Shown here one piece after another: positions 6,482 through 13,419 of a stretch of 16,201 nucleotides of DNA; the first letter of the stretch is position 1, and each line of letters opens with the position of its first letter. Source of the stretch: Haemophilus parainfluenzae (GTDB lineage Bacteria; Pseudomonadota; Gammaproteobacteria; Enterobacterales; Pasteurellaceae). A program made the translations under genes and the position numbers. The notes below the pieces were generated by a model. The model was not told the DNA's origin and ran no database searches. It worked only from the letters and a program-made list of their open reading frames with translations. The stretch covers positions 1-16,201 of the forward strand of contig JAGZRY010000014.1 of the NCBI GenBank assembly GCA_018381425.1, read 5' to 3'.

Positions 6482-6510
6482 AGTATAACATTTACTGATT
6501 ATATAATCAA
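6482..6510 (-). promoter_or_regulatory. Promoter of the second TetR gene
   Basis: On the minus strand TTGATT (6510-6505), exactly 17 bases, TATACT (6487-6482): five of six matches in each box or close to it. It sits between the hydrolase stop and the TetR start, and operator 2 begins 3 bases downstream of the -10. Confidence 0.72.
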
Positions 6511-6514
6511 TATA

Positions 6515-7372
6515 CTATCCAAGATATTTATGCAAGGTAGCTTCCAATGCGTTTATTGTAGTGTCCGTGTCCTCATTAAAAATCATGTGACGATTAAGCT
6601 CTAAAGTAAGTAATTCCTTTTTCGGTACATGAATTAAATCAAATACTTTGTTGGTATAATCAAAGCTAAAAAGCGGATCGCCTTTGGCAGTAATTAAAAT
6701 AACAGGACATTGTATAGCCCCATTCTCCAAGCACGATAAGTCAGCATTAAATAAGCTGGCGACAAATCTTAAAGGATAATAGGGTAAAAGCATAGGGTCA
6801 TTTAAGCAATCTTGTTTTGCCTGTTCACTATAAAATACTCTGTCATAGTCTAAATAAGCGTCTCCTGGAACCTTATAGTTAGGCAGCAATTTTCCACCTA
6901 CACGAAAGCCCAACTGTATCAGCCCCATAAAACGGTGTGACCATGCGGGATATTTTGTTAAGCTCATAGTTTCTTTTAATGTAGTCAGCATGATATTATG
7001 TGGAAAAACGGCTTTTAACCTTGTGTCCCTACCCGCCGCCATTGCAGCTAAAATCCCGCCTTGACTGGAACCCATGACAGCTATGTTTTCACCAAAATTT
7101 TCTATTCCGTAAGTTGTTGCGTCATATACATTATGCAGCAAATCTTCCATTGTATAATTTTTTTTGATTTTAGGGCTTTTTCCGTGTGAAAGATAGTGAA
7201 TGCCTATTATATTAAATCCTCTTTCACTCAAACCACATAGAAAATTCTCATACATGAGAGGGTGTGACATAGTACCCGGCAAAAAAACAATGGTAGGACT
7301 ACTTCTTTCTGTATACCAGATAGAAAGTGTTATCGGAACATTATTTGAAGAAATACCAACTTCTTTATACAT
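6515..7372 (-). CDS. Alpha/beta hydrolase (esterase/lipase-like)
   Basis: A 285-residue protein with the alpha/beta-hydrolase layout: the oxyanion strand TIVFLPGTMSHP (27-38), the nucleophile elbow G-S-S-Q-G with S103, the acid D232 in ITAKGDPLF, and the histidine H262 in LNRHMIF. The triad is therefore complete. No signal peptide or membrane anchor is seen, so it is cytosolic. The substrate is not predictable; an ester- or amide-containing drug or a lipid would fit the exporter context. The ATG has GGGAGG at an 8-base spacing. It has its own near-consensus promoter with operator 3, and it is transcribed towards the TetR gene that probably represses it. Confidence 0.9.
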   Translation of the reverse strand: MYKEVGISSNNVPITLSIWYTERSSPTIVFLPGTMSHPLMYENFLCGLSERGFNIIGIHYLSHGKSPKIKKNYTMEDLLHNVYDATTYGIENFGENIAVMGSSQGGILAAMAAGRDTRLKAVFPHNIMLTTLKETMSLTKYPAWSHRFMGLIQLGFRVGGKLLPNYKVPGDAYLDYDRVFYSEQAKQDCLNDPMLLPYYPLRFVASLFNADLSCLENGAIQCPVILITAKGDPLFSFDYTNKVFDLIHVPKKELLTLELNRHMIFNEDTDTTINALEATLHKYLG

Positions 7373-7387
7373 ACCACATACCTCCCA

Positions 7388-7414
7388 TGTGACTAATTTG
7401 GTTTTATAGTCATA
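7388..7414. promoter_or_regulatory. Operator 3 of the shared palindrome, in front of the hydrolase
   Basis: TGTGAC, 15 bases, GTCATA. It begins at the edge of the -10 box and ends against the ribosome binding site. One half site deviates by one base from operators 1 and 2. Confidence 0.75.
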
Positions 7415-7442
7415 TTATAACTTATTGTAAGCAGAAAGTCAA
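7414..7442 (-). promoter_or_regulatory. Promoter of the hydrolase gene
   Basis: On the minus strand TTGACT (7442-7437), 17 bases, TATAAT (7419-7414). The -10 shares its last base with operator 3, so it should be repressible. A second TTGACA at 7478-7473 has only a poor -10 (ATATTT or TATTTA) and is doubtful. Confidence 0.82.
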
Positions 7443-7537
7443 TATCCATAAATATATGATTTAAGATAAAATTGTCAAGAAAGATTTAATTGCTTAAAAT
7501 ACAATGAAATCGCTTGTTAGTGCAGCACATTTGCTAC

Positions 7538-7573
7538 AGAAAAGGCAGACTATATCCGAAAATAGAGCCTGCC
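7538..7573 (-). terminator. Rho-independent terminator after the orf13 remnant
   Basis: On the minus strand GGCAGGCTCTA (7573-7563) pairs with TATAGTCTGCC (7554-7544), with one mismatch and one G-T pair, and is followed by TTTTCTGT. It lies 11 bases beyond the stop of the remnant and would isolate the hydrolase cassette from upstream transcription. Confidence 0.65.
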
Positions 7574-7584
7574 AACAAAATATC

Positions 7585-8070
7585 TTACATAATAATCTTC
7601 CAGTTGTTATCCTTATGTAGCACAAGCTTAAACTGTGATACCTGCGTTGTCTTTGTCTGATTGTCAATAAACTTCACGGCAACCTTGACTTTCACATTGT
7701 CCCCGTCAGCCGTAAACACGAGATTGACTAATTCTGAATAGAGGTAGTCCTTGCCGATAGGTTCAAGCACATTGCCAGCTACATAGTAAGCAAGTTCTTT
7801 TTCTGTTGCTGTCGGGTACAGCTTAAAGAAAGTTTCCAAAAATGCGGTAGCGTCATTGACGGTATCTGCGTCCACGCTTGCGTCGGCTTCTTGTGCCTTT
7901 GGCTCATAGTCTGATTTTTCAATCGCTGGTGCAAGGGTAGGGTTCTGAACGATAACCATATCGCCATCTTTATCTACATGGATTTTAACGGTATAAGTTG
8001 CTTTGACATTCGTTGTCTGTTCGCCCTCTTTTATCTGCTGATCTACTTCATAGGTAGTAAATAAAGGCTC
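7585..8070 (-). pseudogene. 5'-truncated second copy of orf13 (TcpC-like)
   Basis: This frame encodes the C-terminal half of a TcpC-like protein. It aligns without gaps to residues 142-297 of the intact orf13 (9362-10255) and shows roughly 85% identity over the last 124 residues. The N-terminal 141 residues, with the membrane anchor, are missing. Homology begins about base 8055 (TYEVDQQIKEG); the frame is open for five more codons up to 8070, then meets the stop codon of the Spo0A-C-like pseudogene. There is no proper start or ribosome binding site, except an internal ATG at 7959. The divergence means it is not a recent duplicate of the neighbouring gene but the end of another element's orf13. 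Confidence 0.85.
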
Positions 8071-8300
8071 TCATACTTTAAATCTTGATTTCTTTGTCAT
8101 TGTATAAATATATTCCTCTGGCGTGGGTCTTTTGTTGCCAAAATATTTTTTGAAATTTGCCTGTACTTCTGGGTCGGTGCTGTTCATAGCTTCATCAATG
8201 GTGGCTTCTATGTTTTCTTGAATTTCCGATAGTGGAACACCACTCAATTTTGCCCCTTGTTTCAGCATTTTTTAATATCCTGCTTTTTTAGTCTTATCAT
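8071..8300 (-). pseudogene. Frameshifted Spo0A-C-like small protein gene (second copy)
   Basis: The ATG at 8300-8298, with GGAG at a 7-base spacing, opens [11 protein letters not shown], which would line up with the paralogue at 65-295, but a run of six A residues (8273-8268) is one short and the frame hits TGA two codons later. Adding one A restores a 76-residue protein ending [17 protein letters not shown]. Either the gene is inactive or this is a homopolymer sequencing error. A shorter product could start at the ATG 8268-8266, but it lacks a ribosome binding site. The stop at 8073-8071 directly abuts the orf13 remnant. Confidence 0.75.
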
Positions 8301-8382
8301 GGTATCACTCCAATCCTATTTTTTAGCTACGGCTAAATAACTGAATTTATTTATCTTTTGATATGGTATACATTGAAAACTG

Positions 8383-9003
8383 TCATGTTTCAAACAATAT
8401 CAGACACCCTAAAGGGAAATACATAAATAATAAAGATAATCTTTGCCATAAACCCTCAAATGCTAAAAACGTATTCCTAAAATTAGGTTTATCTCCCATA
8501 ACAAAACATGAAAAACACAATATTGCTAATATAAAACACCCAATGCAGAAAAATGAAAATTTTATGTCATTTATTTTATACGCATAAATTCCTAACAGAA
8601 GCGGTGCAAATGACAAACACATAAATCCAACAACAGAGCCGTAACCATGTATTTTTTCTGAAAGAGTATTAAGACTTTTTACTTCTCCAACAGAGAATAA
8701 GCCAGAAAGAATACAGCCGCCGATTGCATAAATCAGCAATACTATAAAAAGGATTATTGCAATTAGCCTTGACCCCTTTGAAACAACCGCATATACCTTA
8801 AAATTGATTACTGCTAAAGTCATTCCAAAGATTACCAGCCATGTATTATATACATTATGCAACGGGGCTTTACTATTTCCAAGAACACTCATAACCTGTG
8901 TTAAATGACTATATCCTCTATATGTGGGAGCTAAGATAAAAGGAATAAGTAAATCTAAAATGAAAGCTATCGGAAGTATAAGCATAATGTTATTTTTCAT
9001 CAT
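8383..9003 (-). CDS. DUF998-family integral membrane protein
   Basis: A 206-residue protein with about six hydrophobic segments and the DUF998 hallmark near residues 28-45: Y-R-G-Y-S-H-L-T-Q-V-M-S-V-L-G, followed by P-L-H-N-V-Y-N. A second conserved patch, H-G-Y-G-S-V-V-G-F, is at about 124-132. The family has no established activity. The start (ATG at 9003 or 9000) overlaps the AbrB gene by 14 bases and has only a weak site, so translation is probably coupled. A small AbrB regulator directly followed by a DUF998 gene suggests that the two work as a unit. Confidence 0.85.
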   Translation of the reverse strand: MMKNNIMLILPIAFILDLLIPFILAPTYRGYSHLTQVMSVLGNSKAPLHNVYNTWLVIFGMTLAVINFKVYAVVSKGSRLIAIILFIVLLIYAIGGCILSGLFSVGEVKSLNTLSEKIHGYGSVVGFMCLSFAPLLLGIYAYKINDIKFSFFCIGCFILAILCFSCFVMGDKPNFRNTFLAFEGLWQRLSLLFMYFPLGCLILFET

Positions 9004-9229
9004 CTATACCGTTGCTTAATTTACCCAGCCCTTTCAATATTTTCACAGCTAATTCTTTCATAACATCTGCTTTCACAATAGCTATTCCCTGTTCTTCGTC
9101 GCCCAGCACTAATAATGTATCTCCTGCTTTAATATCAAAAATTTGTCGTGCTTCTTTTGGAATAACGATTTGTCCTTTTTCTCCTACTTTAACCGTTCCA
9201 AATATGTGTTGTCCCTTTTTCATTGGCAT
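8990..9229 (-). CDS. AbrB/SpoVT-type swapped-hairpin DNA-binding regulator
   Basis: A 79-residue protein with the AbrB/MazE-like N-terminal domain: GTVKVGEKGQIVIPKEARQIFDIKAGDTLLVLGDE (residues 11-45), carrying the family G-Q-I-V-I-P-K-E-A-R core. The C-terminal 30 residues are helical. The ATG at 9229-9227 has GAGGT at a 5-base spacing. Upstream lies a near-consensus promoter whose -10 is embedded in a perfect 11-base inverted repeat, the likely autoregulatory operator. The partner gene, DUF998, overlaps its end. A toxin-antitoxin role is possible in principle, but no toxin is recognisable. Confidence 0.92.
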   Translation of the reverse strand: MPMKKGQHIFGTVKVGEKGQIVIPKEARQIFDIKAGDTLLVLGDEEQGIAIVKADVMKELAVKILKGLGKLSNGIDDEK

Positions 9230-9260
9230 AATTACACCTCAATTCTAACTTTTTATTTTT

Positions 9261-9294
9261 GTTATACTTTTCATACTTACAAAAAAAGTATAAC
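9261..9294. promoter_or_regulatory. Probable operator of the AbrB-type regulator
   Basis: Perfect 11-base inverted arms, GTTATACTTTT and AAAAGTATAAC, enclose 12 bases. One arm contains the -10 box, so a bound protein would block initiation. Assignment to the AbrB protein is inferred from position. Confidence 0.75.
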
Positions 9295-9315
9295 ATAAGG
9301 AGTGTAGTTTGTCAA
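9287..9315 (-). promoter_or_regulatory. Promoter of the AbrB-DUF998 operon
   Basis: On the minus strand TTGACA (9315-9310), exactly 17 bases, TATACT (9292-9287). It is directed at the AbrB gene 58 bases beyond, and lies after the inverted repeat that closes the conjugation operon. Confidence 0.85.
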
Positions 9316-9325
9316 ATTTAAGGAA

Positions 9326-9353
9326 GCGTGTACCCCTTTGCAGATATACACGC
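9326..9353 (-). terminator. Stem-loop after orf13, possible terminator
   Basis: Seven-base arms GCGTGTA and TACACGC enclose 14 bases, only 8 bases past the orf13 stop. The following minus-strand bases, TTCCTTAAATTT, are T-rich but broken, so termination may be incomplete and conjugation transcripts could read into the cargo. Confidence 0.5.
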
Positions 9354-9361
9354 CTTATTGA

Positions 9362-10255
9362 TTAACCTATGATTTTCCAGTTCCCGTCCTTATGAAGCGT
9401 CAGCTCATATTGTGAAATCTGCGTTGCCTTTGTATGATTGTCGATAAACTTCACAGCAACCTTTACCTTAATGTTATCCTCGTCAGCCGTAAATACAGGA
9501 TTGACAAGCTCGGAATAGAGATAGTCCCCGTTTATCGGTTCAAGGGCATTTCCCGCCACATAGTAGGCAAGCTCCGTTTCCGTAGCCGTAGGGTACAGCT
9601 TGAAGAATGTTTCCAAAAACGCCGTAGCGTCTGCCGTGGTATCAGCGTCCACGCTGTTGTCCGCTTCCTGTGCCTTTGGCTCATAGTCCGATTTTTCCAT
9701 AGCGGGAGCAAGGGTCGGGTTCTGTACGATTACCATATCGCCGTCTTTATCTACATATACTTTGACGGTATAGGTTGCTTTGACATTTGTTGTCTGTTCT
9801 CCCTCTTTTATCTGCTGATCTACTTCGTAGGTAGCGATAAAATCGTCCGTTCCCGACTGTTCTATATCCCAAATCAAGACATTTGTAACAATGGAGCTGG
9901 TCGGTATATCTGTTCTTATGGTATCAAGGTTCAAGTCCTGCAATTCCTTTGTCAGATAGTTACTGATTGCCTGCGCCCTTGCTTCGATAGCTTCCTTGCT
10001 GTTGTCCCATGTGTAATAGGACTTACAGAAGTTCTTCACGAAATTTTCAATCCCGTTGGTGTCATTTAATCTAAGCTGTATCGTTTCTGTTTCATGTACG
10101 GTGTGCATATCAATAGCGGTAAAGTTCTTATAAACTCCAAAGCTCACACTTGCGATAAGCACTACCCATAATGCAATCACAGATTTCTTATGTGTGCCTA
10201 CCTTGACAGTACGCACCTTTTTTTCTTTTACTGGTTTTTCTTTCTTTTTAAACAT
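9362..10255 (-). CDS. orf13: TcpC/Orf13-type VirB8-like conjugation protein
   Basis: About 297 residues, equivalent to Tn916 Orf13. It has a basic cytosolic N-terminus (KKKEKPVKEKKVRTVKVG), one membrane segment at about residues 25-41, and an extracytoplasmic part with two NTF2-like domains (about 60-160 and 185-297), as in the VirB8-like TcpC fold, which recruits other transfer proteins. The preferred start is the ATG 10255-10253, which has AAAGGA at a 9-base spacing; a TTG at 10264 has none. It follows orf14 after 15 bases and is the last gene of the transfer block in the window. The remnant at 7585-8070 matches its C-terminal half. Confidence 0.93.
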   Translation of the reverse strand: MFKKKEKPVKEKKVRTVKVGTHKKSVIALWVVLIASVSFGVYKNFTAIDMHTVHETETIQLRLNDTNGIENFVKNFCKSYYTWDNSKEAIEARAQAISNYLTKELQDLNLDTIRTDIPTSSIVTNVLIWDIEQSGTDDFIATYEVDQQIKEGEQTTNVKATYTVKVYVDKDGDMVIVQNPTLAPAMEKSDYEPKAQEADNSVDADTTADATAFLETFFKLYPTATETELAYYVAGNALEPINGDYLYSELVNPVFTADEDNIKVKVAVKFIDNHTKATQISQYELTLHKDGNWKIIG

Positions 10256-10270
10256 GGTTTCCAATCCTTT

Positions 10271-11278
10271 CTACTGTTTTATTCTTCCAGCACCAATCAA
10301 GTGCTGTTGCCAATACGAATTATTAAGGTCGGTATATCCGATAGGGTCGCCTGCATGATACATCTGATTATTTCCTACATAGATACCGACATGGGTTACA
10401 TAGCTTCCTGCATTGTAGGTACTGTGGAAAAAGACCAAATCGCCAGCCTTTGCCTGCGATAGTGGGATATGCTGTGTTGCGTCATACTGCATTTGTGCGG
10501 TTCTCGGTAAAGAGATACCAGCCTTGCCATAACACCACTGGGTCAGTCCGCTACAATCAAAAGAAGTATTCGGGTTACTGCCACCATATACATACTTCCA
10601 GCCTTGATATTTCAACGCTTCATTCATAACCTTTTGTGCCAGCTCGCCCGATACTTGATTGACAACGAGGTACTGGTTCACAAGCTCCACATAAAACATA
10701 TTTCCATAACCGTAACGCCAGCCACCATTTTTTGCCACGGCGATAGGGTTCGTATAGGTTACTTTCTTTCCGCCCGACTTATCCCTTGCGAAATTTTCCG
10801 CAAGGTTGAACGTATGCTTTTTGCCGTTTCCTGCCACATATCCAATATAGCCACTGCCATAGTTATAGGACTGTATCACGACATTTATATCACTGATACC
10901 TTGATTTTTGCAGGAAGAAAGCAGGGACGCAAAATATTTACACCCCTGCTTGATTGAGCTTTCCGTATCTAATGAGTTGGGCGGTAGTCCCAGACTTTCA
11001 GAGCTTTGCATAACGTCCTCGGCTGTACCGCCACTTTCTACTTGTATGATTGCCAGTAATACATTGACATACTCGGAGATACCATTTTCTTTGGCATATT
11101 TTTCTACCATAGGCTGATGTTTCAATACCTCGGCAGATAGGTTCATGCCTGCATAGCTGGAAGAATAACTGTTGCCCCCGTCGTCGTCCTCGGCACTAAT
11201 CAGAACCCCAAAGAACAGCACAATAGAAAAGAGAATAGGAAACAGACTGCCGACAATAACGATATGTCTTAGTTTCAT
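10271..11278 (-). CDS. orf14: CwlT-like bifunctional cell-wall hydrolase (lysozyme-like plus NlpC/P60)
   Basis: A 335-residue protein matching Tn916 Orf14. It has an N-terminal membrane segment (residues 5-28), a lysozyme-like goose/SLT domain (about 50-205, likely acid E81 in Q-V-E-S-G-G) and a C-terminal NlpC/P60 peptidase domain (about 215-335) with C242 in F-D-C-S-G-L, H296 in T-H-V-G-I-Y and H308. It cuts peptidoglycan glycan strands and peptide links to open the wall for the transfer channel. The ATG at 11278 overlaps the stop of orf15 as ATGA, with AAAGGA about 11 bases upstream. Confidence 0.95.
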   Translation of the reverse strand: MKLRHIVIVGSLFPILFSIVLFFGVLISAEDDDGGNSYSSSYAGMNLSAEVLKHQPMVEKYAKENGISEYVNVLLAIIQVESGGTAEDVMQSSESLGLPPNSLDTESSIKQGCKYFASLLSSCKNQGISDINVVIQSYNYGSGYIGYVAGNGKKHTFNLAENFARDKSGGKKVTYTNPIAVAKNGGWRYGYGNMFYVELVNQYLVVNQVSGELAQKVMNEALKYQGWKYVYGGSNPNTSFDCSGLTQWCYGKAGISLPRTAQMQYDATQHIPLSQAKAGDLVFFHSTYNAGSYVTHVGIYVGNNQMYHAGDPIGYTDLNNSYWQQHLIGAGRIKQ

Positions 11279-13419
11279 TTCTTCTTTTGTCCTTTCTTGA
11301 ACAGGGTTCGTTTATTCTCCTCGTTGTTCTGCTGTGTCTGTTTTTGTGTGGTTGTTGTCTGCGTTTTCGCTACACGGTCAGCTTGATAGTTTTGCCTTAC
11401 GGTTTCTTGATTGACGGTCTTTGCTGATGTACCGCCAGAAGATAGTGGACGTTCCTTGACAACATTTTTCTTGATAGGTTCATCATTCTTCATGGTTGAA
11501 GCTGTGGCAGGGCGTTTGACTTCCTGCTGTTTCTCGGCACTTTGTTTGGCAGCCGTAGTTGGTCTTTCATGGGGACGGGTAGCTCCGTTTGTCGCTGATC
11601 CGTCCGTTTTCTTACCTGCCTGCCTTGCTTCTTGTGCTTTTTGAAGCTCCATACGTTTGTCAGCGATATTCTGTCTATGAAGCTGCTGTTTCTCTAAACG
11701 TCCAGACTGGCGGTTTTCCTTTTCCTGCACCATGCCACGCTTGAAATCAGACATACTGGACTTCGCCTTTTCCTTAGCAGAGTGAACCGCATAGGCAGTC
11801 TGTGTCGGCATATCTTTTATATTTTCTTTGACAGCAGTTGCCTTGTCCTTGACCTTATTCTTTGTATCAAGGACAGCTCCCACGGCTGAACCTGCTTTCT
11901 GCCCCATGCTGGAGCTTGTATTTCCACGATTGTTCTTTGTTCCATTCTGGCGTGTAGATTTTGAACTGGCAACGACACCACCAGCCACCGCACCAGCGAC
12001 ACCACCAGCACTAACAGCTCTTGCAAGCCTATGTTCCATACGTCTAGCCCTATGTCGCATGAACAGATACGGTCTGCGGAATATTCTCCATCCCATGCTT
12101 TGACTGTCGCCAGCGTTTAAAGAGAACATACTCATTAAATCGCCCAGCTTCATGTAGATACCTGCAAAACACACTATCTGCAAGAACGCCACCATAAAGA
12201 ACGGGTAGTCCGTCGATATGTTGTAGAACATACTGGAAACACTAAAGGCTACCGTAACAATCAGCGTAATGCCAGCCCTTGTCATAATCGTGTTAAATAC
12301 TCTTACGATTGCCTGCTTCGCCATGCTCTCATAGCTCGGTATCATGGAAAGCAGAAAGCTGATAGGCAGGAACATAGAGAAGATAATAAAAAGTATCTGG
12401 CTGAACAACATCATGCCCATCAGCAAAAATACAAATATCGTAATACCCAAGTTGAAGAACAAGAGGAAGAACACCATTCCAAGACGATTGACAACCTGCG
12501 GTATTGTCAGATTGTTGTTGTCGTTGTCCTCAATCTCTGTCTTTACCACATTTTCCCTTGTTTCGCCGTCCTCGTCCTCTGGGCTTGCCGATACCAGAGC
12601 TTCCACACGGTCAGAGCCGATTTCCTCCATATCGCTATCGCCAAACTGTAAGAGTAGCCACGGCTGTTGTACTTGTATGGAAAATAGGCTGTCCCTTATC
12701 AAGTCCACGCTATCCTTGCCCTTGCTGTCGCTGTCGGGGAGCATGATTTTTGTTCCCAAGTCCAGTGAAGCGGTGCTGATGTCTGATGAAAAGTCATTCA
12801 CTTTCTTGATGTAGTCGGGAGCGTAGGCAATAAAGGAAGCTGATACCAGAAATACCACAAGAAAGTTGATAACAGCGTGTAGTGCCTTGCTGGTTTCCCG
12901 TTTTATCAGTCCAGTATAGGCAACATAGATACCCACCACTAAGATAATCAGCAGAAGAAAACCCACATAAAAGCCAGATGTGGAAAAGCCGTTTTCGGTC
13001 ACGCCTGCAAGGGTCTGTATGCTTCTTCCTATACTGTCTGCCATATCATTGATGAAGTCCAGCTTATAGGCTTCCTGCACAACATAGCCCGTAGCATTAC
13101 TTAAATATAGGCTTATCGTCCAGACAAAGTTGGTAATACAGTAAAGCCCGTATTGCACCGATTTTCCGATACCGTCCAGCCAGTTCCACGGAAGCCACGA
13201 CCAGCTATTATCCACATAGAAATCAAGCTGATAATTCGACAACGGATATTTGGAATAAAGGTTCTCGGTGTTGATAGTGTCGTCCACAAGCCCCGTTGCG
13301 TGTGCCACCGTTCCCAAGAGTGAAAGCAGGATAAGGGACAGTGCCACGACAAACAGAGCCATTTTAAGAAAGTGGAATATCTTTTTTCTTGTGAACGTAC
13401 CTTTTATCCTTTCTTTCAT
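11275..13419 (-). CDS. orf15: VirB6-like polytopic membrane protein (Orf15)
   Basis: About 714 residues. The first 450 hold a cleavable-looking or anchoring N-terminal segment (about 15-43) and roughly seven further membrane segments, with a hydrophilic extracytoplasmic loop at about 215-305 rich in D, E and S. From about residue 460 the protein is hydrophilic, low in complexity and rich in K, Q, T and A, ending T-L-F-K-K-G-Q-K-K-K: a long cytosolic tail with coiled-coil-like parts, as in Tn916 Orf15. It is thought to form the membrane channel of the mating apparatus. The ATG 13419-13417 overlaps the orf16 stop (TGATG); a GTG one codon earlier is also possible. The GGTGGAG site lies just upstream. 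Confidence 0.92.
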   Translation of the reverse strand: MKERIKGTFTRKKIFHFLKMALFVVALSLILLSLLGTVAHATGLVDDTINTENLYSKYPLSNYQLDFYVDNSWSWLPWNWLDGIGKSVQYGLYCITNFVWTISLYLSNATGYVVQEAYKLDFINDMADSIGRSIQTLAGVTENGFSTSGFYVGFLLLIILVVGIYVAYTGLIKRETSKALHAVINFLVVFLVSASFIAYAPDYIKKVNDFSSDISTASLDLGTKIMLPDSDSKGKDSVDLIRDSLFSIQVQQPWLLLQFGDSDMEEIGSDRVEALVSASPEDEDGETRENVVKTEIEDNDNNNLTIPQVVNRLGMVFFLLFFNLGITIFVFLLMGMMLFSQILFIIFSMFLPISFLLSMIPSYESMAKQAIVRVFNTIMTRAGITLIVTVAFSVSSMFYNISTDYPFFMVAFLQIVCFAGIYMKLGDLMSMFSLNAGDSQSMGWRIFRRPYLFMRHRARRMEHRLARAVSAGGVAGAVAGGVVASSKSTRQNGTKNNRGNTSSSMGQKAGSAVGAVLDTKNKVKDKATAVKENIKDMPTQTAYAVHSAKEKAKSSMSDFKRGMVQEKENRQSGRLEKQQLHRQNIADKRMELQKAQEARQAGKKTDGSATNGATRPHERPTTAAKQSAEKQQEVKRPATASTMKNDEPIKKNVVKERPLSSGGTSAKTVNQETVRQNYQADRVAKTQTTTTQKQTQQNNEENKRTLFKKGQKKK

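Noticed and set aside
7779-7967. Minus-strand ORF of 62 codons
   Set aside because: It is a shifted frame inside the orf13 remnant, whose main frame aligns gap-free with the intact orf13.
8320-8337. Short hairpin TTTAGC/GCTAAA as terminator after DUF998
   Set aside because: The stem is 6 bp and is not followed by a T-run on the minus strand; on the plus strand no gene ends there.
9434-10069. Plus-strand ORF of 211 codons
   Set aside because: It is antisense to orf13, has Cys- and Phe-rich shadow composition, and shows no recognisable domain or start signal.
12344-12814. Plus-strand ORF of 156 codons
   Set aside because: It lies wholly antisense to the well-supported orf15 and has a serine-rich shadow translation.
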